Source: Tuctoria greenei
Lineage: Eukaryota; Streptophyta; Magnoliopsida; Poales; Poaceae
Assembly: GCA_036927565.1 (NCBI GenBank)
Contig: JAYESD010000005.1
Location: 97,876,301-97,940,300, forward strand
DNA length: 64,000 nt
Reading direction: 5' to 3'
Positions within the stretch are counted from its first letter, which is position 1. Each line of letters begins with the position of its first letter. Made by a program: the position numbers and the translations under genes. This document shows, piece after piece, positions 19,848 to 30,925 of this stretch. The notes below the pieces were generated by a model. It did no database searches. It was not told the origin of the DNA and was given only the letters and a program-made list of their open reading frames with translations.

Positions 19848-20959
19848 ATTGGGAATAGCACCCTCAAAAAGAGTCTATTTACGAAAACTCTGAAGTAGCC
19901 GAGTGAGGATTAGCTATATGCCCATTAAGGACTATTGCTAGTATAAGTTATAAAGGTGGTGAACTAACTTACTTGTTATCATATTCTGTAACGACGTTCC
20001 GTCTTCAAGGTAAGAGGTAAATGTACACCACCGAGAGGGGATCAATCTTGGTAAGCTATGCATACGAGGTGTGGTATGTGATATTTCTGTGGCTTAGCAC
20101 GGAAAGTCAATATTAGTCTCTAAAACAATTCATGTTTCTGGGAACATATGACACGCGGTACCCTAGCGTGACACAAAATCAGTGGGAAACCCCGTCGTGT
20201 GGTAGATAACCCGATAGTATGCATCTCTAGAACTATTCATGTTCTATGGGAGCATGCGAAACACGTATCCCCGAGCGTGTATAAGTCAGTTCGTGCGGGA
20301 GTCTTTGCTGTACAGACGTAGTACAACCATGTACCTCAAGACATGACTTTGCTCGAGGGCGACTCACACCAGGATCGCATGCATTTCCTTTCATATATAT
20401 ATTATTGTGACTGCTTGTCATGTTTCCCCATGACGCCCTTGAGGTGTGAAGGTGTGAAAGGGGATTGTTTGTCTTCTGCGGGTACACTAACTACGGTAGC
20501 GACCCATGTAGCAAACGTTTGTGAGTGATCGATATTAGGACCACCTATAGACGTATCCGGATATATCGGGTTAGACTTTTCTTTTGGTAAGGAATGTAGT
20601 ACTGTCAGTATCACATTTGATACTTCGACCATCCCCCACGAAAGAATGGCTTCATATTCATATTAAGTCCAAGTATCAGTTGCTGGTATCTTATGGACAC
20701 TATAAAATGTATCTCTTCAAGATTAGACGAACCAAAGTTCTTTGTTTCTAGCGAGAGTTTAGCTCGACTTCGCCGGAGTGAGACTTTTGTTAAGCATAAA
20801 GATCCATAGTTATATGCTATGGATGAGAAGGTCGTCAAGTTATCTTTCAAGTTCCATTTAGTTCCAAAGCAGAAGATTAGTTGTAAAGCAAGTTCTAGCT
20901 ATCGAGCTTGAGTTTTGAGCTAAGTTGTAAAATTTGAGTTTGTTTCCAACTCTTGGGTT
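19848..20959 (+). other. LARD-T internal region, 5' non-coding part
   Basis: No ORF above chance and no gag motif. Two similar stretches occur: AATTCATGTTTCTGGGA..ATATGACACGCGGTA near 20127 and ATTCATGTTCTATGGGA..ATGCGAAACACGTAT near 20233, each followed by a GCGTG-containing stem-like sequence. This might be a packaging or dimerisation structure in a non-coding element, which is speculation. Confidence 0.45.
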
Positions 20960-23115
20960 TCGAAGCCAGCGAGTTATGTTTTTGAGCAGAATTTGACCTG
21001 ACTTTGAAAAGCCATATCTCTTGGTTTATTAATCCAATAGAGGTGTATGTTACACGGTCGAAAAGGTTAGGAAGTCTTCTAATTGTTTCCTGTGTACCTC
21101 GACAGCAAACTCCATTGTTATCCAATTCCAAAGTTCAGAATTTTAAACCCTGTCGGAGCTGGACTGCATCTGAATCAGATCAGAATCCTTCACCATTTTG
21201 TCCATAACTCCTTGTAGACTTCACCAATGAAGGTCTATAATACCTGGTTAGAAAGTGTAATGAGTCCTCTACATCTTCTCTATTGATATCCAGGTCAGAA
21301 TCCTCATAAAACTTGAGGAAAAACTCGAAGTTCCAACCTCTATCAGATCTGAACACCTAGCGGACAGTTCTGTATACAGTCACAATTTCGACCATAACTC
21401 TTCGTAGAATGGTTGAATAGCTTCGTGTAATACAGTTCCGGAAACATTGCGACCTTTATAACAAGTTTGTAATGTAACTTGCTGTCAAGTTGTGATGTCA
21501 TCTGTTTGAAAATCAGGGATCAAACCAGCCACAAATAAAGTAAATTTTGTCCAATTCACTTATGAAATCTGGTAGCAGTGTCCAACTTTAAAAATCTATA
21601 TCTCTTCAACCTTAAGGTCTATGAAGGCAAATGAATACTTTTTGGAAAGCTATTGATTTATTCTATAAGTTTTATATTGACCTCCAAGCCACTAAACCGT
21701 TGTAAGGTGATGAAAATCTTCTCTAACTAAATCAACTGCTGTTCTAAAACTGTTTGAACAAGCATCTGAATTTTTGCCTTAATTATCTGTAGAAACCACA
21801 TCTAGTCTATTTAGATACATTTCTGGAAAGGGGAAGATCTTTCTACAACTTTTCTATTCATTGTTATCTCAAATTCTGTTTAGAACTAATTAGAAACTGG
21901 AGTTGAAGTTAGTACCTGTGTACAGTACTATCTGAAACAGCCAGAAAATTTCTGAACTTTGAACAGCCATAACTCTTAAATTAGAAAAGCAACCTATGCA
22001 TATCTATATGTATGGAAAACTTCAAAAGTCCTCTATCAACTTCCTATTCAACGCTAAGGATAAAACTCGCAATAACCAGGTCTAAATCGAAGTATCATTT
22101 AAGGTGTCGTAACAGTCCAGAAACTGGACAGTTATATAATCAGTTGCTGTTTGGATCGTAATTTCTAGTAGGATCGTCAAAGGACTTCGTAATTTACATT
22201 TATGAAATTTTGATGATGTGTGTAAAAAGTTTTCAATATATTGTTTCTGCAAATATCAATGTTTCTCTATTTGAAAATTTTGGACAAAATCAGCAACATA
22301 CAAAGGAAGCTCTGCCAAATTTCAGTTAAAAATCTGGGAACTTGGTCGAACTTTAAAATTCCATATCTCCTCAACCAGAAGTACTATGAGGGCAAGTAAA
22401 TACTCTACAGAAATATATGGAAGTTCTCTACAAGTTTTATATTCAACTCAAAACCAGAATCCTTTTCTATGTGGGTGAAATTTGGAATATCGCAGAAACT
22501 GTTCGGAGTCAACCAAACTGGACAGCAATTTGTGTATTTCTGAATTTGAACCATAACTCGCAGACCTTATATCGAATAGGGTCACAGGAATAACTGTTGG
22601 AAAGGTTAGAAAGTCAGCTACAATTATTGTAATTGGATCCAGATCTTAATCGGTCATCTACCTATCTCAAATCAAGTTTGAATTCAAGGTGGTCAGTCTG
22701 AACTGAACCCCCATTTCCTCTGAATACTGAATTTTTATCAAACTTCAAAAACACATATCTTTTGAACCAGGACTGATATGCATACAAATAAATAAATTCT
22801 GGAAATATTATTACATTGCCTATAACTTTTTAAATAAGCATATTTACAGATTTTGAACAGAACGGTCCGAAAACTTTAGATCAAAACTGCTACTTTTAAG
22901 CAGGTTCTGCTGAAAGTGCAGAAAAATCGGCTAATTTTAAAATAGCATAACTTGCAAACCAGAGATAATATAGAGGTAAACGAATACTTTTTGGAAAAGT
23001 TCTTGAAGTGTAATTTAACTTTTTTATTCACCTCAAGATCTGATTTTGCCATTAACTGGATCAAAATCGAGTTTGCGTCCAGACTGGTCATTTGTCACCA
23101 TAGCCTGGCCAGTTT
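20960..23115 (+). repeat. Degenerate tandem repeat of about 190 bp, 11 units
   Basis: The anchor CCATAACTC/CCATATCTC, usually after TTTGAA or CTTTAAAA, occurs at 21012, 21202, 21392, 21596, 21777, 21967, 22157, 22361, 22551, 22753 and 22945. The steps are 190, 190, 204, 181, 190, 190, 204, 190, 202 and 192. Each anchor is followed at a fixed distance by GGAAAG-type and CTACAAGTTTTATATTC-type sequence, and preceded by CAGAAACTG or GGACAG. Units are strongly diverged; those at 21596 and 22361 are most alike. No coding frame runs through. Confidence 0.8.
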
Positions 23116-23762
23116 GAAACTTTTGAGTTTTGTTAGGCATTCGGTTCTCGATTTCAACTCAAGGAGTGTCGTAACCAACCAAGAGTTAGGAATCAACTAT
23201 TTACCAAGTTAAATGGAGTGTTAAACTCATTTAAAGCCCTTTCCCTTGGATAGACATACTAGTGTTTGATTTATATGACTTTTCACATCACTTCTTGTGA
23301 TTTCAAGCGCAAGTCGCAATTACTCGAGTTGCATCTCGTGTTCCCATGAGGATTGTTTGAGGTACGCTTTGACATCCTAGTTCAAAACTTTAAAGGCAAA
23401 GGTGAGCACTCAAGTAACTATAGTGTTCAACTAGCACTCTTTGGCACCCTGAGCTGTCAACGACAAAGCAAACAAGTGAGTTTACAACTTCAAGAGGGTT
23501 CAACCTCCACCACTAGGTTGAGTTACTCTAAGAGGAGTGTGACTTCAACTCCACTAAAGTGATTGAGAAGGATATCCGTCCCTCCTAACTGATCGAAGCG
23601 AAGGTTAAGTGAGGTATCACTAGAGATGTGTCTAGTGATCTCGACCAGGTGTCTAAGGATAACCTTTGACATATAATTAGTTGCTTTTATTCTGTTTAAG
23701 GTACTCCTCAAGTCAACAGGTACCTCTAAGACCTAGTTGAAGATACAATCAAGTTGTGTAGT
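23116..23762 (+). other. LARD-T internal region left of SIRE-S
   Basis: No gene seen. AT-rich text with several GAGGTxxCTCAAGT-like phrases, ending GTTGTGTAGTAGT, where GTAGT (23758-23762) is the target duplication of SIRE-S. It continues at 37698. Confidence 0.5.
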
Positions 23763-24276
23763 TGTAAGGATCGAATGCCCAAGAGGGGGGGTGAATTGGG
23801 CTTCTTTTCAAAAATTAAAGCAATGAAAACTTAACTACTAAAAGCCCAATTCCCTATGCAAACAACTTATGCATTTAAGTAAATAGTAAGATTGCGGTAT
23901 ATGAAATGCATAAGGGTAACTGGAGAGGAAGAAAGCGCAAACTCCCGAGGAGACACAAGGACATGGTGATTTATCCCGTGGTTCGGCAAGATCCTCAAGA
24001 TCTTCCTACATCCACGTTGTGGCACCCACCAAAGGGTATAGCCACTCCCAAGTCACCGAGACCAGAGATCTTTACTAAAAGTCTCAGTTCACCAACCGCA
24101 GCAAGGTGGAGCTCAAGCCTTGTATAAGTTTGATCCTCCGGGCTTCCACAACCGACTTGGCAAGCTCCGGAAGGCTCTCTCCAATCACCGACTGTTACAC
24201 GGTGAATAAAATCACAAAGAGACACTCCCTTACAGCTCTCACTACACTAGAGACTCCAATCACCAAGAATGGAAGC

Positions 24277-24310
24277 ACACAAGCATAATCTCTAGCAAGT
24301 TCTAGCCTAT
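24277..24310 (+). repeat. 34-bp block inverted relative to the other SIRE-S LTR
   Basis: The 34 bases here are the exact reverse complement of 36807-36840, while sequence on both sides is collinear. Left of it both LTRs read CACCAAGAATG; right of it both resume at TAATGTGTAGAGTAGC after extra sequence in this copy. Confidence 0.9.
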
Positions 24311-24492
24311 CTCTTGGTGTACAAGTGGTGTAAATGATGTAGAAGTGGTAGCTCAATGTCTTGAATGTTTGGTAATGTGTAGAGTAGCTCTGGGTATCAA
24401 GACTTTTCGAAATGACTGGTTGAAGGGGTATAAATAGCCAGCTTCCATGAAATAGCCGTTGGAAAAGTAGGCTAATGTCACTGTTCTGCAAA

Positions 24493-24865
24493 CATCGGAT
24501 GATCCGATGTGCTCCCTTTAGTTGTCATCGGTCGAATAAAAATTAGCTGATGTCACCGTGTCAGATATGACCGTTGATCGACCGATGTAACACTTGCCTC
24601 ATCATCGGATGATCCGGTGACACTTCATCCAGAATTGGTCCAAAAATAAAGCTTACTGGAGTGATTGACCGATGTGTTATAATTGTACATCGGATGGTCC
24701 GGTGTTACACTTAGTCCAGGGAAATTTCTTACTGGAGTGATAGATCGATGTAACACTTGTTTCATCATCGGATGATCTGGTGTGTACTCAAGTCTGAGGT
24801 CTTTTTCTGCTGTTGAGCCAACTCGACCTATGTAGTCTTTTCTGGATACATCGGATGATCCGGTG
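24493..24865 (-). repeat. Array of CATCGGATGATCCGATG palindromes in the SIRE-S 3' LTR
   Basis: Five full 17-bp units at 24493, 24603, 24688, 24766 and 24849 (CATCGGATGATCCGATG with small changes, often ..CCGGTG), alternating with half-sites such as GATTGACCGATG. The same series is in the 5' LTR at 36960-37332. The array lies in U3, upstream of the TATA box. Confidence 0.88.
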
Positions 24866-25098
24866 AGTTGATTTTGTCTGCTTCGAGTTGTTCTAAGTGA
24901 TTCTTTTGGAATTTGTTTGAGTGACCTCTTAGACATTTGTTTGAAATGTTCTTTTGATGATGACAGAGTCTTGAGCGCTGTCAATTTCGATGGAATAAAT
25001 TTGACATATGAGCCTTTTTCTTTTAATCTTCATAAAAATCGATTGACCTCGTGAAGTAAGTTTTTGAGGGGTCTCCAATTGTATCCAATGAGCAGTAG

Positions 25099-26930
25099 TG
25101 TAGGATCGAAGAGCACGTGAAAAGCTACTAGAGGGGGGGTGAATGGTAGATTTAAAAATCTTACACAGCGGAAACAATTAAACCCCAAACCCTTTCGGCA
25201 GAAAAACGATCTGTTAAAGAAATCATGTGTGAGACTAATATAAACGTGTTTCACTATGACAAAAGTGATAGATATCAGAGAGAATCAAGTCACAAAGACA
25301 ACACAAAAAGAATCACTCAAATCCGTCAAGAAAAACTCAAGTTATGATCGAAAGATCAAACAATAGTCAATCTGCCCTACCCGAGAAAAAAAGACAGTTC
25401 TGGAACGCTGCAAAGAAACTCGTGTAGATCATAGACCACAAATCCAATGACCATGAAATTTTTACATATGATAGACAATCAAGTTGTGAAGACAACCTAA
25501 AGAATCACGTCAATTGGATCTGTAAAACTCGAGTTATGATAAAACCACCGACGAAAGGTAGTGCTATCCAGAAACTCGACGAGTAAAACTTATCTGGAAC
25601 AAGTCGGACGAACAAGGCACAAAATTTCCTTCAAAGTACGAATTTTATTCAATAGAACACAAGAGGAACAGCCCCAAAGTCGTGCACCACAAGCTCTGGG
25701 TTCCCTTGCTTATATAACCAGCTCGAAAGCCAACTCAACTCAAATCAGGAACCTAATCCTACTCTGTTCAGGAATCGTAACTTTCCATAACTGCTTAGGA
25801 TTCTTCTATACGCAGATAGAAGCAATCTTAAGACTTCCAAACACCTTAGGAACGTATCCCACATTCCAAAAACAACTCAAATTCGTGACCCACACGAAAT
25901 TCTATCATACCCAACTTAAATCTTTCCATATTTGAGTCAAACCCGACTCAGCCGTAGCCTGAGTCCATAACCTAGTCGATTTGTCCTTTCCGACCAACTC
26001 TTTACGTCCACATCTCGTCGTCACGTCTCGGAACCATGTAGCCACGTCCATGCACTCCTTGCACACGTGCAAAAATCTTCAAATGACGTCCACGATACCT
26101 TCATATGCATTGTTCTTGATTCAATCATGCTACGCAACCTCCTGATCAGCTCAACCACAATTCCTCCTGAATTTGGTTGTTGGAACCTCATCTCCTCCCT
26201 GAGACTAGTCCAATGGATCCCGTCACCAGCCATGTCTTGAACTCAAGCAACACCTGCACATGAATAAACAACCAATCCATATGAGCCCAAGTCCTCGACT
26301 TGACTCACGTCAATTCCGAACACAACACCTTACGTGAGAACCTCACATAGGCATGTTGCAAAACCACAGTAACACAATATTATCCATATCAACCAAAACG
26401 CACCAAAAACTTAGCAAATGAATACTAAGCAATCTTTCCAACAATGTAAAGAAAGTACGAAACATTGCAAATGAAAAGCAGAAGCACTGTGGTCAAGTTC
26501 CGGACCTTGTCAGAGCATCCCGGACCTTGAGCCGGAGCTAACAAAAGCTAGTAGAACCTAGCGCCGGAGCATACCAAAACTGGTACAACCAAGCTCCCAC
26601 CGGAGCTTACAAAACTAGCAGGACCTAGCACCGGAGCTAACCAGAACTAGTCGGAACTAGTAATCCCAAAAGCTGGAGCTAGAAAAATCAAATTCGGAGC
26701 ATAGAAAAAACACGGCGGAGCTATCAAAAACATGTCGGAGCTATCAAAGACATGCCGGAGCTAAAGACAAAACTTCACCGGAGCTGACCAAAGCTAGTCG
26801 GACTTTGTTGTAGCTCGGAGCTAGAGTCGGACCTTGATAAAATGGTGTTTTGGTGATATTCAAAACTTTTATCATCAAGGCCAAGTGTATTCACGACAAG
26901 CCAATGTATTCAGCACACATAGGTCTCACA
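25099..26930 (-). mobile_element. Solo LTR of the CopiaC family
   Basis: In plus orientation it reads TGTAGGATCGAAGAGCACG at the start and ..GGTCTCACA at the end, the reverse complement of the CopiaC LTR (49974-51846). AGTAG flanks it at 25094-25098 and 26931-26935, and the uninterrupted SIRE-S 5' LTR has a single AGTAG at the matching place (37560-37564). No internal sequence remains, so it arose by recombination between two LTRs after insertion. Confidence 0.93.
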
Positions 26931-27067
26931 AGTAGATGATATACATATAGAGTTCATTAAGTGTGATGAGTGAAATGAGAGACCTTGCATCAACAAACTC
27001 ATTAGTAATGTCCAACGGTTGTCATTAATCACCGAAACCATACCTCATGGGGACCTAGATGCTTTCG

Positions 27068-27083
27068 ATCTCTCCCTTTTTGG
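27068..27083 (-). other. SIRE-S polypurine tract
   Basis: On the minus strand ACCAAAAAGGGAGAGAT abuts the 3' LTR. Further purine-rich GGGGGAG tracts lie just upstream (27300-27360), as in CopiaC. Confidence 0.75.
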
Positions 27084-27398
27084 TGATTGATGACAACACA
27101 ACGAGTAAAGCATAATAGTAATGAAATTAAGAATACGAAACTCAAAAAGATATACAATAGGTACAAGATTTTTCACATTAAACTTGATGGCTCAAAAATG
27201 ATCAATAGAACATGAGAGAATTAAGTGGCACACAATTAACTTAAGAATAGCAAAAGAGTAGCAAATCTCCAAAATTACAAAAGCTCCCAAAAAGATATAC
27301 TCCCCCTACAACTAGGACTCCCCCTAGGACAAAGCTATCCCTCCCCCTGACTCTTCTCCCCCTTTGGCATCAAGACACCAAAAAGGGAAGCCGAGTGC

Positions 27399-29536
27399 CT
27401 AAGGATCCTGAGCGCTCGGGGCGATGACGAACTGGTCGCCGTCGGGGGTGCTGTCATCGGAGCTGCTGCCTGCTGCTGCTGAGGCTGGAGTGGAGGTGAT
27501 GAGGGCTGCGGGAGCTGCTGTCGATGCCTGCTGAGTCTGGACGGCAGGTAGCGGGGCACTAACAACAGACGCCGGAGTCTGCTGGAAAAGTGTCGAAGCC
27601 GGCAAGGGAGAGTGAATGGGTGCGCCTGGAGCTAGCAGTGTTGACATGCTGATCGTCGATATCGGCGTAGTCGGCACTGGTGCTGAGACTGGTGCTAGAA
27701 CAGGCGGACCTGGAGCTAGACCAGGGAGCTGTGAGGGTAGGGCAATCCCAGTCTGAGTGTAGAGGTTAGTGAACAACCCCAGGATTCCCATCATAGCTAC
27801 TGCGTCTGCTGCTGCTGGTCAAGAGAACGCTGATGCATCTGATCAATCAGTCCAGTGAGCCTATTAGTGTCCTCTCGCCTCTCGCGGGCTATCTGATGTT
27901 GCATCTCCTGCTGCTGCTGCTGGAGCTCCAAAAGACGCGCAGCCTACTCATCTTTGGCTTGCTCAGCTGCAAGCCGATCAAGTCACTGCTGCTCAACCAT
28001 CTGTTGTAGAAGAGAGGTGAGCTAGGACGGCTGAGAGACCTGAGCCTCGAACACTGGAGGTGGAGTAGGAGGTGGTACAGCCGAGCCTCCATCCTCCGCT
28101 TCATGCTGCCTGGGTGAAGGAGGAGGTGGGAAGTACTCCTCGACACTATCACTAGTGTCACTCTCTGACCAGATGTGATGTAGATCCCCACCCTGAGCCT
28201 CATCCTGTGCTAGAATCTCATCTTCCTTCTCCAGATCTTACCAATCTTCTTCAGAAAGTCGAGCTCGGACCTGACGCTCAACTGGACGGCGAAGACGGCG
28301 GTCTCCAGGAGTTGGAGCACGGTAGTGCCCGAACCGTGTGACGCTCTCGTCGGTGAGACTTTCGCGTACGGCGGACTCCTCTAGAGCTAACAGGTAGAGC
28401 AAGTAACTGATCCAGTGGCCAAACACAAGCTATCTCATCATCCCAACTCCATTAGTGATGACATCATCCATCTCACAAATGAGAATATCCACAATATCAA
28501 ACTCCACCATGTTCATGACATAGAACAACGAGGTCTGCTGCAGACTGGTAAATCCCTCGAGGTATCCGAACTTGGGTAGAAGTGTGCGACGCAAGGCAAG
28601 GTGCACAGTGCGCGGAGCTGCAGTGAGTAGAGTTGGTACCCTCGGCTGGTCTGGAGAGAAGGGCTGAGCGAACAGTGACCGAATATCCTCAAAAGGTGGT
28701 GCCACACCTCCAGTGAGCAGCCTCCTTGGTGGGTCAGCCTGTCCATATACTCTCTCGTGTAGGCAGGTGTCATCGAGATCCACTCCTAGCAGTTGTCCCA
28801 AGGTCTGTTGGGTCATATGGTGATGTTGGCCCATAAACATGAAGTCAATGGATCTGCGGCCCTCTGAAATGTAGAGTGTGGCATAGAACACTCGGACCCA
28901 GTCCTCTACGAAGGCACCACTCTAGTAAGACATCAGCTCCACTAGCCCTCTGTACCTCTGAAAGTAAGGGCGGATCTCCGTCCCGGCTACAAGTGCGAGC
29001 TGATCCGAGTCAAAAAAGTTATGCTGGAAGAGTTTATGGCCCCGATGTCTGTAAGTCTCATACAGCGACGCCTGTGTCAAGGTCCAGAAGCGGCTGTCCA
29101 CAGGTGACTCTCTGGGCTGCGGGAACCACTCCTCAAGTAGAATGCTCCATCCGAGCTTCCTGAGCTGCTTAGCCTTCGACTTCCTGTAATCGGTTAGGCG
29201 GACACCCTCACCAACCCGGACGTCCATCTCATAGACGGCTCTCTGGGCTGCAGAGGGTCTCTGTCTCAGGGCTGCAGCAGGATGACCCCCACGGGTCCTG
29301 AATGAGCGCTGGTGAACAAGCGGCACCTGAGGCTCCTCAGCCTCCTCTAGCTCCTCAAGCACAGGAGGTTGCCTCTGTGGGGCCTCCCGGATCCTCAGCG
29401 ATCCTCCTCGGCCACGCTCTCGCTCCTCAGTGGCACGAGTGGCCATTAGTGCTTTCTTCTCCTCCTTCGACAGCTTCTGCTTCTTAGCGGTCGGCTCCTC
29501 AATAGCCTTGCCCTTTCCTTTCTTGTCACGACCCAT
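27399..29536 (-). pseudogene. SIRE-S accessory gene downstream of pol, unknown function
   Basis: About 700 codons. It starts MGRDKKGKGKAIEEPTAKK, a lysine-rich, nuclear-signal-like N-terminus, followed by an acidic/proline stretch and then a folded region: GWSILLEEWFPQPRE, FWTLTQASLYETYRHRGHKL, DWVRVFYATLYISEGRR, FMGQHHHMTQQTLGQLLGVD. This resembles domains in other plant transposon ORFs (ATHILA ORF1-like or 'putative plant transposon protein') in style, but I cannot assign it. The tail has a proline-rich acidic linker, a glutamine-rich coiled coil (LLELQQQQQEMQHQIA) and a Thr/Ala/Pro-rich end. One frame runs from 29536 to about 27800, with stops at about 28922 (TAG), 28431 (TAG) and 28238 (TAA) and three more (TAG, TGA, TAG) before a frameshift. 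It is not an env protein: no signal peptide or membrane segment is evident. Confidence 0.7.
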
Positions 29537-29960
29537 CTCGAGTGACGACAGCGAAGATGAGCACGCGGGAAAATGATGCCGGGCGCACGAGACAGTGACG
29601 CAAAGATCATTGCGGCCGGGTGAACCCTAGCGGCGAGGATGAATGCGGTGGCTGGGCGCGTGGATTGGAGCGGTGGCGCAAGGTGATGGTGGCACTTAGG
29701 AAGGCGGCGGTGGTGCGATGTGGAGCGGCGGCAGCGGCGCTGCGTGGGGCGGCTGCGGTGATGCTAAGGGCGCAGGGTGGCGGCGGCCGGAGGGCGGCGG
29801 CGGCTAGAGGGCAGCGGCGACCGGAGGGCAGCGACGGCCGGAGGACGGTGGCGGCCAGAGGGCGGTGGCAGGGCGAGTGCACGGAGCGGCGGCGGCGGAG
29901 AGCAAAGTCGGGGAGAGAGAAAAAAGAGACGAAGAGGCGCTAAATAGGTGGGGCCCGAAC
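29537..29960 (-). promoter_or_regulatory. GC-rich gene-like leader and candidate promoter of the SIRE-S accessory gene
   Basis: Read on the minus strand: CACCTATTTAGCGCC (TATA-like, near 29940), a pyrimidine run TCTTTTTTCTCTCTCC, about 300 bp of CCGCCGCC-rich sequence, CCGCTAGGGTTCACCC, and then the ATG at 29536. This looks like the 5' untranslated region of a grass nuclear gene and differs sharply in base composition from the AT-rich spacer before it. No strand-specific protein is supported here. Promoter function is inference. Confidence 0.5.
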
Positions 29961-30008
29961 GCTAGCTCAAAATTTAACATTGGATGAACAAAAGTTAGTT
30001 GGGAGGAG

Positions 30009-30249
30009 CATCGGTCGAATGGTACAGTAAGGGTATTCCAGGGGCACCTTCGGCATCGGATGCTCCGACGTGGAAACGATTAGCATCGGTTGAATTTGGC
30101 ACAACTCTAGAAATGCAAACATCAGATGCTCTGATGTTTCTCAGAATGAACTCATCGGTGGATTTGACTTTCTGATTGAGCTGACCCTTGAATTTAAGCA
30201 CAAACTGATTCGATGATGGTTCTACCCTAAGCATCGGATAATCCAATGA
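30009..30249 (-). repeat. LTR-type palindromes upstream of the accessory gene
   Basis: Full units near 30054 (CATCGGATGCTCCGACG), 30119 (CATCAGATGCTCTGATG) and 30233 (CATCGGATAATCCAATG), with half-sites CATCGGTCGAAT at 30009 and CATCGGTTGAAT near 30083. These are the motif and half-site series of the SIRE-S LTR. As in the LTR, a TATA-like box follows on the minus strand about 100 bp downstream. Confidence 0.8.
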
Positions 30250-30925
30250 CTACAAAACAGCAACATCCCATATATGTCCTTTGACATAAACACACAAATA
30301 TAAACACAAGTCTTAGGACTTTTTGGGCAACCCCTTACCCCTCAAAAAGACTATAACACTATTTGCAAATAACTTGGATCAGCCCTAAATCAAATAGAAC
30401 ACCGAAAAATCTAGGAAGAAATTCAAATAAAATGTAAGGCCCATGCTTTGTGATCTAGAGGATGAAGACTTCTATCTCTTTAAAGCATGTTCCTTTAGGC
30501 ATTAATGCACCTAACATTTTGTTCTTTCCACATCATATGAGTTGAGATATTGCATTTCAAACAAGTCTCTTTCTCATGAGGTGGGTTCCCCTTTGTGACA
30601 ATCTACCGTATGCAATGCCAAACAATTTAATGCAGGAAATTAAACATGAGTGCAAGTCTATATGGCAGGCATCATGCAAGAAATAAATTAAATCTATCTT
30701 GCCAAATTTGAACCTTTCAAAGGCTTCTTCAGAAAGAGCCACTCTCCATGTTTTGGGGAAACACAAAAGAACCTCCATCCCAAGCTAACCCTTTCTCGCC
30801 CCTATCCTTTGAAAGTTAGACAAGACCTATATGTGATGCATTCTTACATGACCATGGCAACTTACATGACGTTCAATGCATCTAGCACATTTAATTCACT
30901 CATTAGTCTAGAAAAAGTTTTCTCA
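30250..30925 (-). other. SIRE-S spacer between pol and the accessory gene
   Basis: AT-rich, no supported ORF. It contains no further full palindrome copies. The pol tail probably once extended a little into this region, since its normal ending (ADIFTK) is seen only in a shifted frame near 30950. Confidence 0.55.

Larger units (their letters stand above)
23763..27067 (-). mobile_element. SIRE-S 3' LTR, interrupted by a solo LTR
   Basis: In plus orientation it begins TGTAAGGATCGAATGCCC and ends CTAGATGCTTTCG, the last base having changed from A in the other copy. It matches 36299-37697 over its whole length except for the solo LTR (25099-26930), a 34-bp inverted block (24277-24310) and about 70 bp following that block, absent from the other LTR. 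TATA (TATTTATA on the minus strand) lies near 24427. Confidence 0.9.

Noticed and set aside
22876..23212. ORFs of 71-86 codons in the repeat region
   Set aside because: They fall within the degenerate 190-bp repeat and the frame is not kept from unit to unit.
28430..29536. Independent host gene
   Set aside because: It is bounded by SIRE-S pol and the 3' LTR, in sense orientation and within one pair of target duplications, so it is treated as element cargo.
29620..29943. Plus-strand ORF over the GC-rich stretch
   Set aside because: Complement of the accessory gene leader. Low-complexity GGC/GCG translation with no support.
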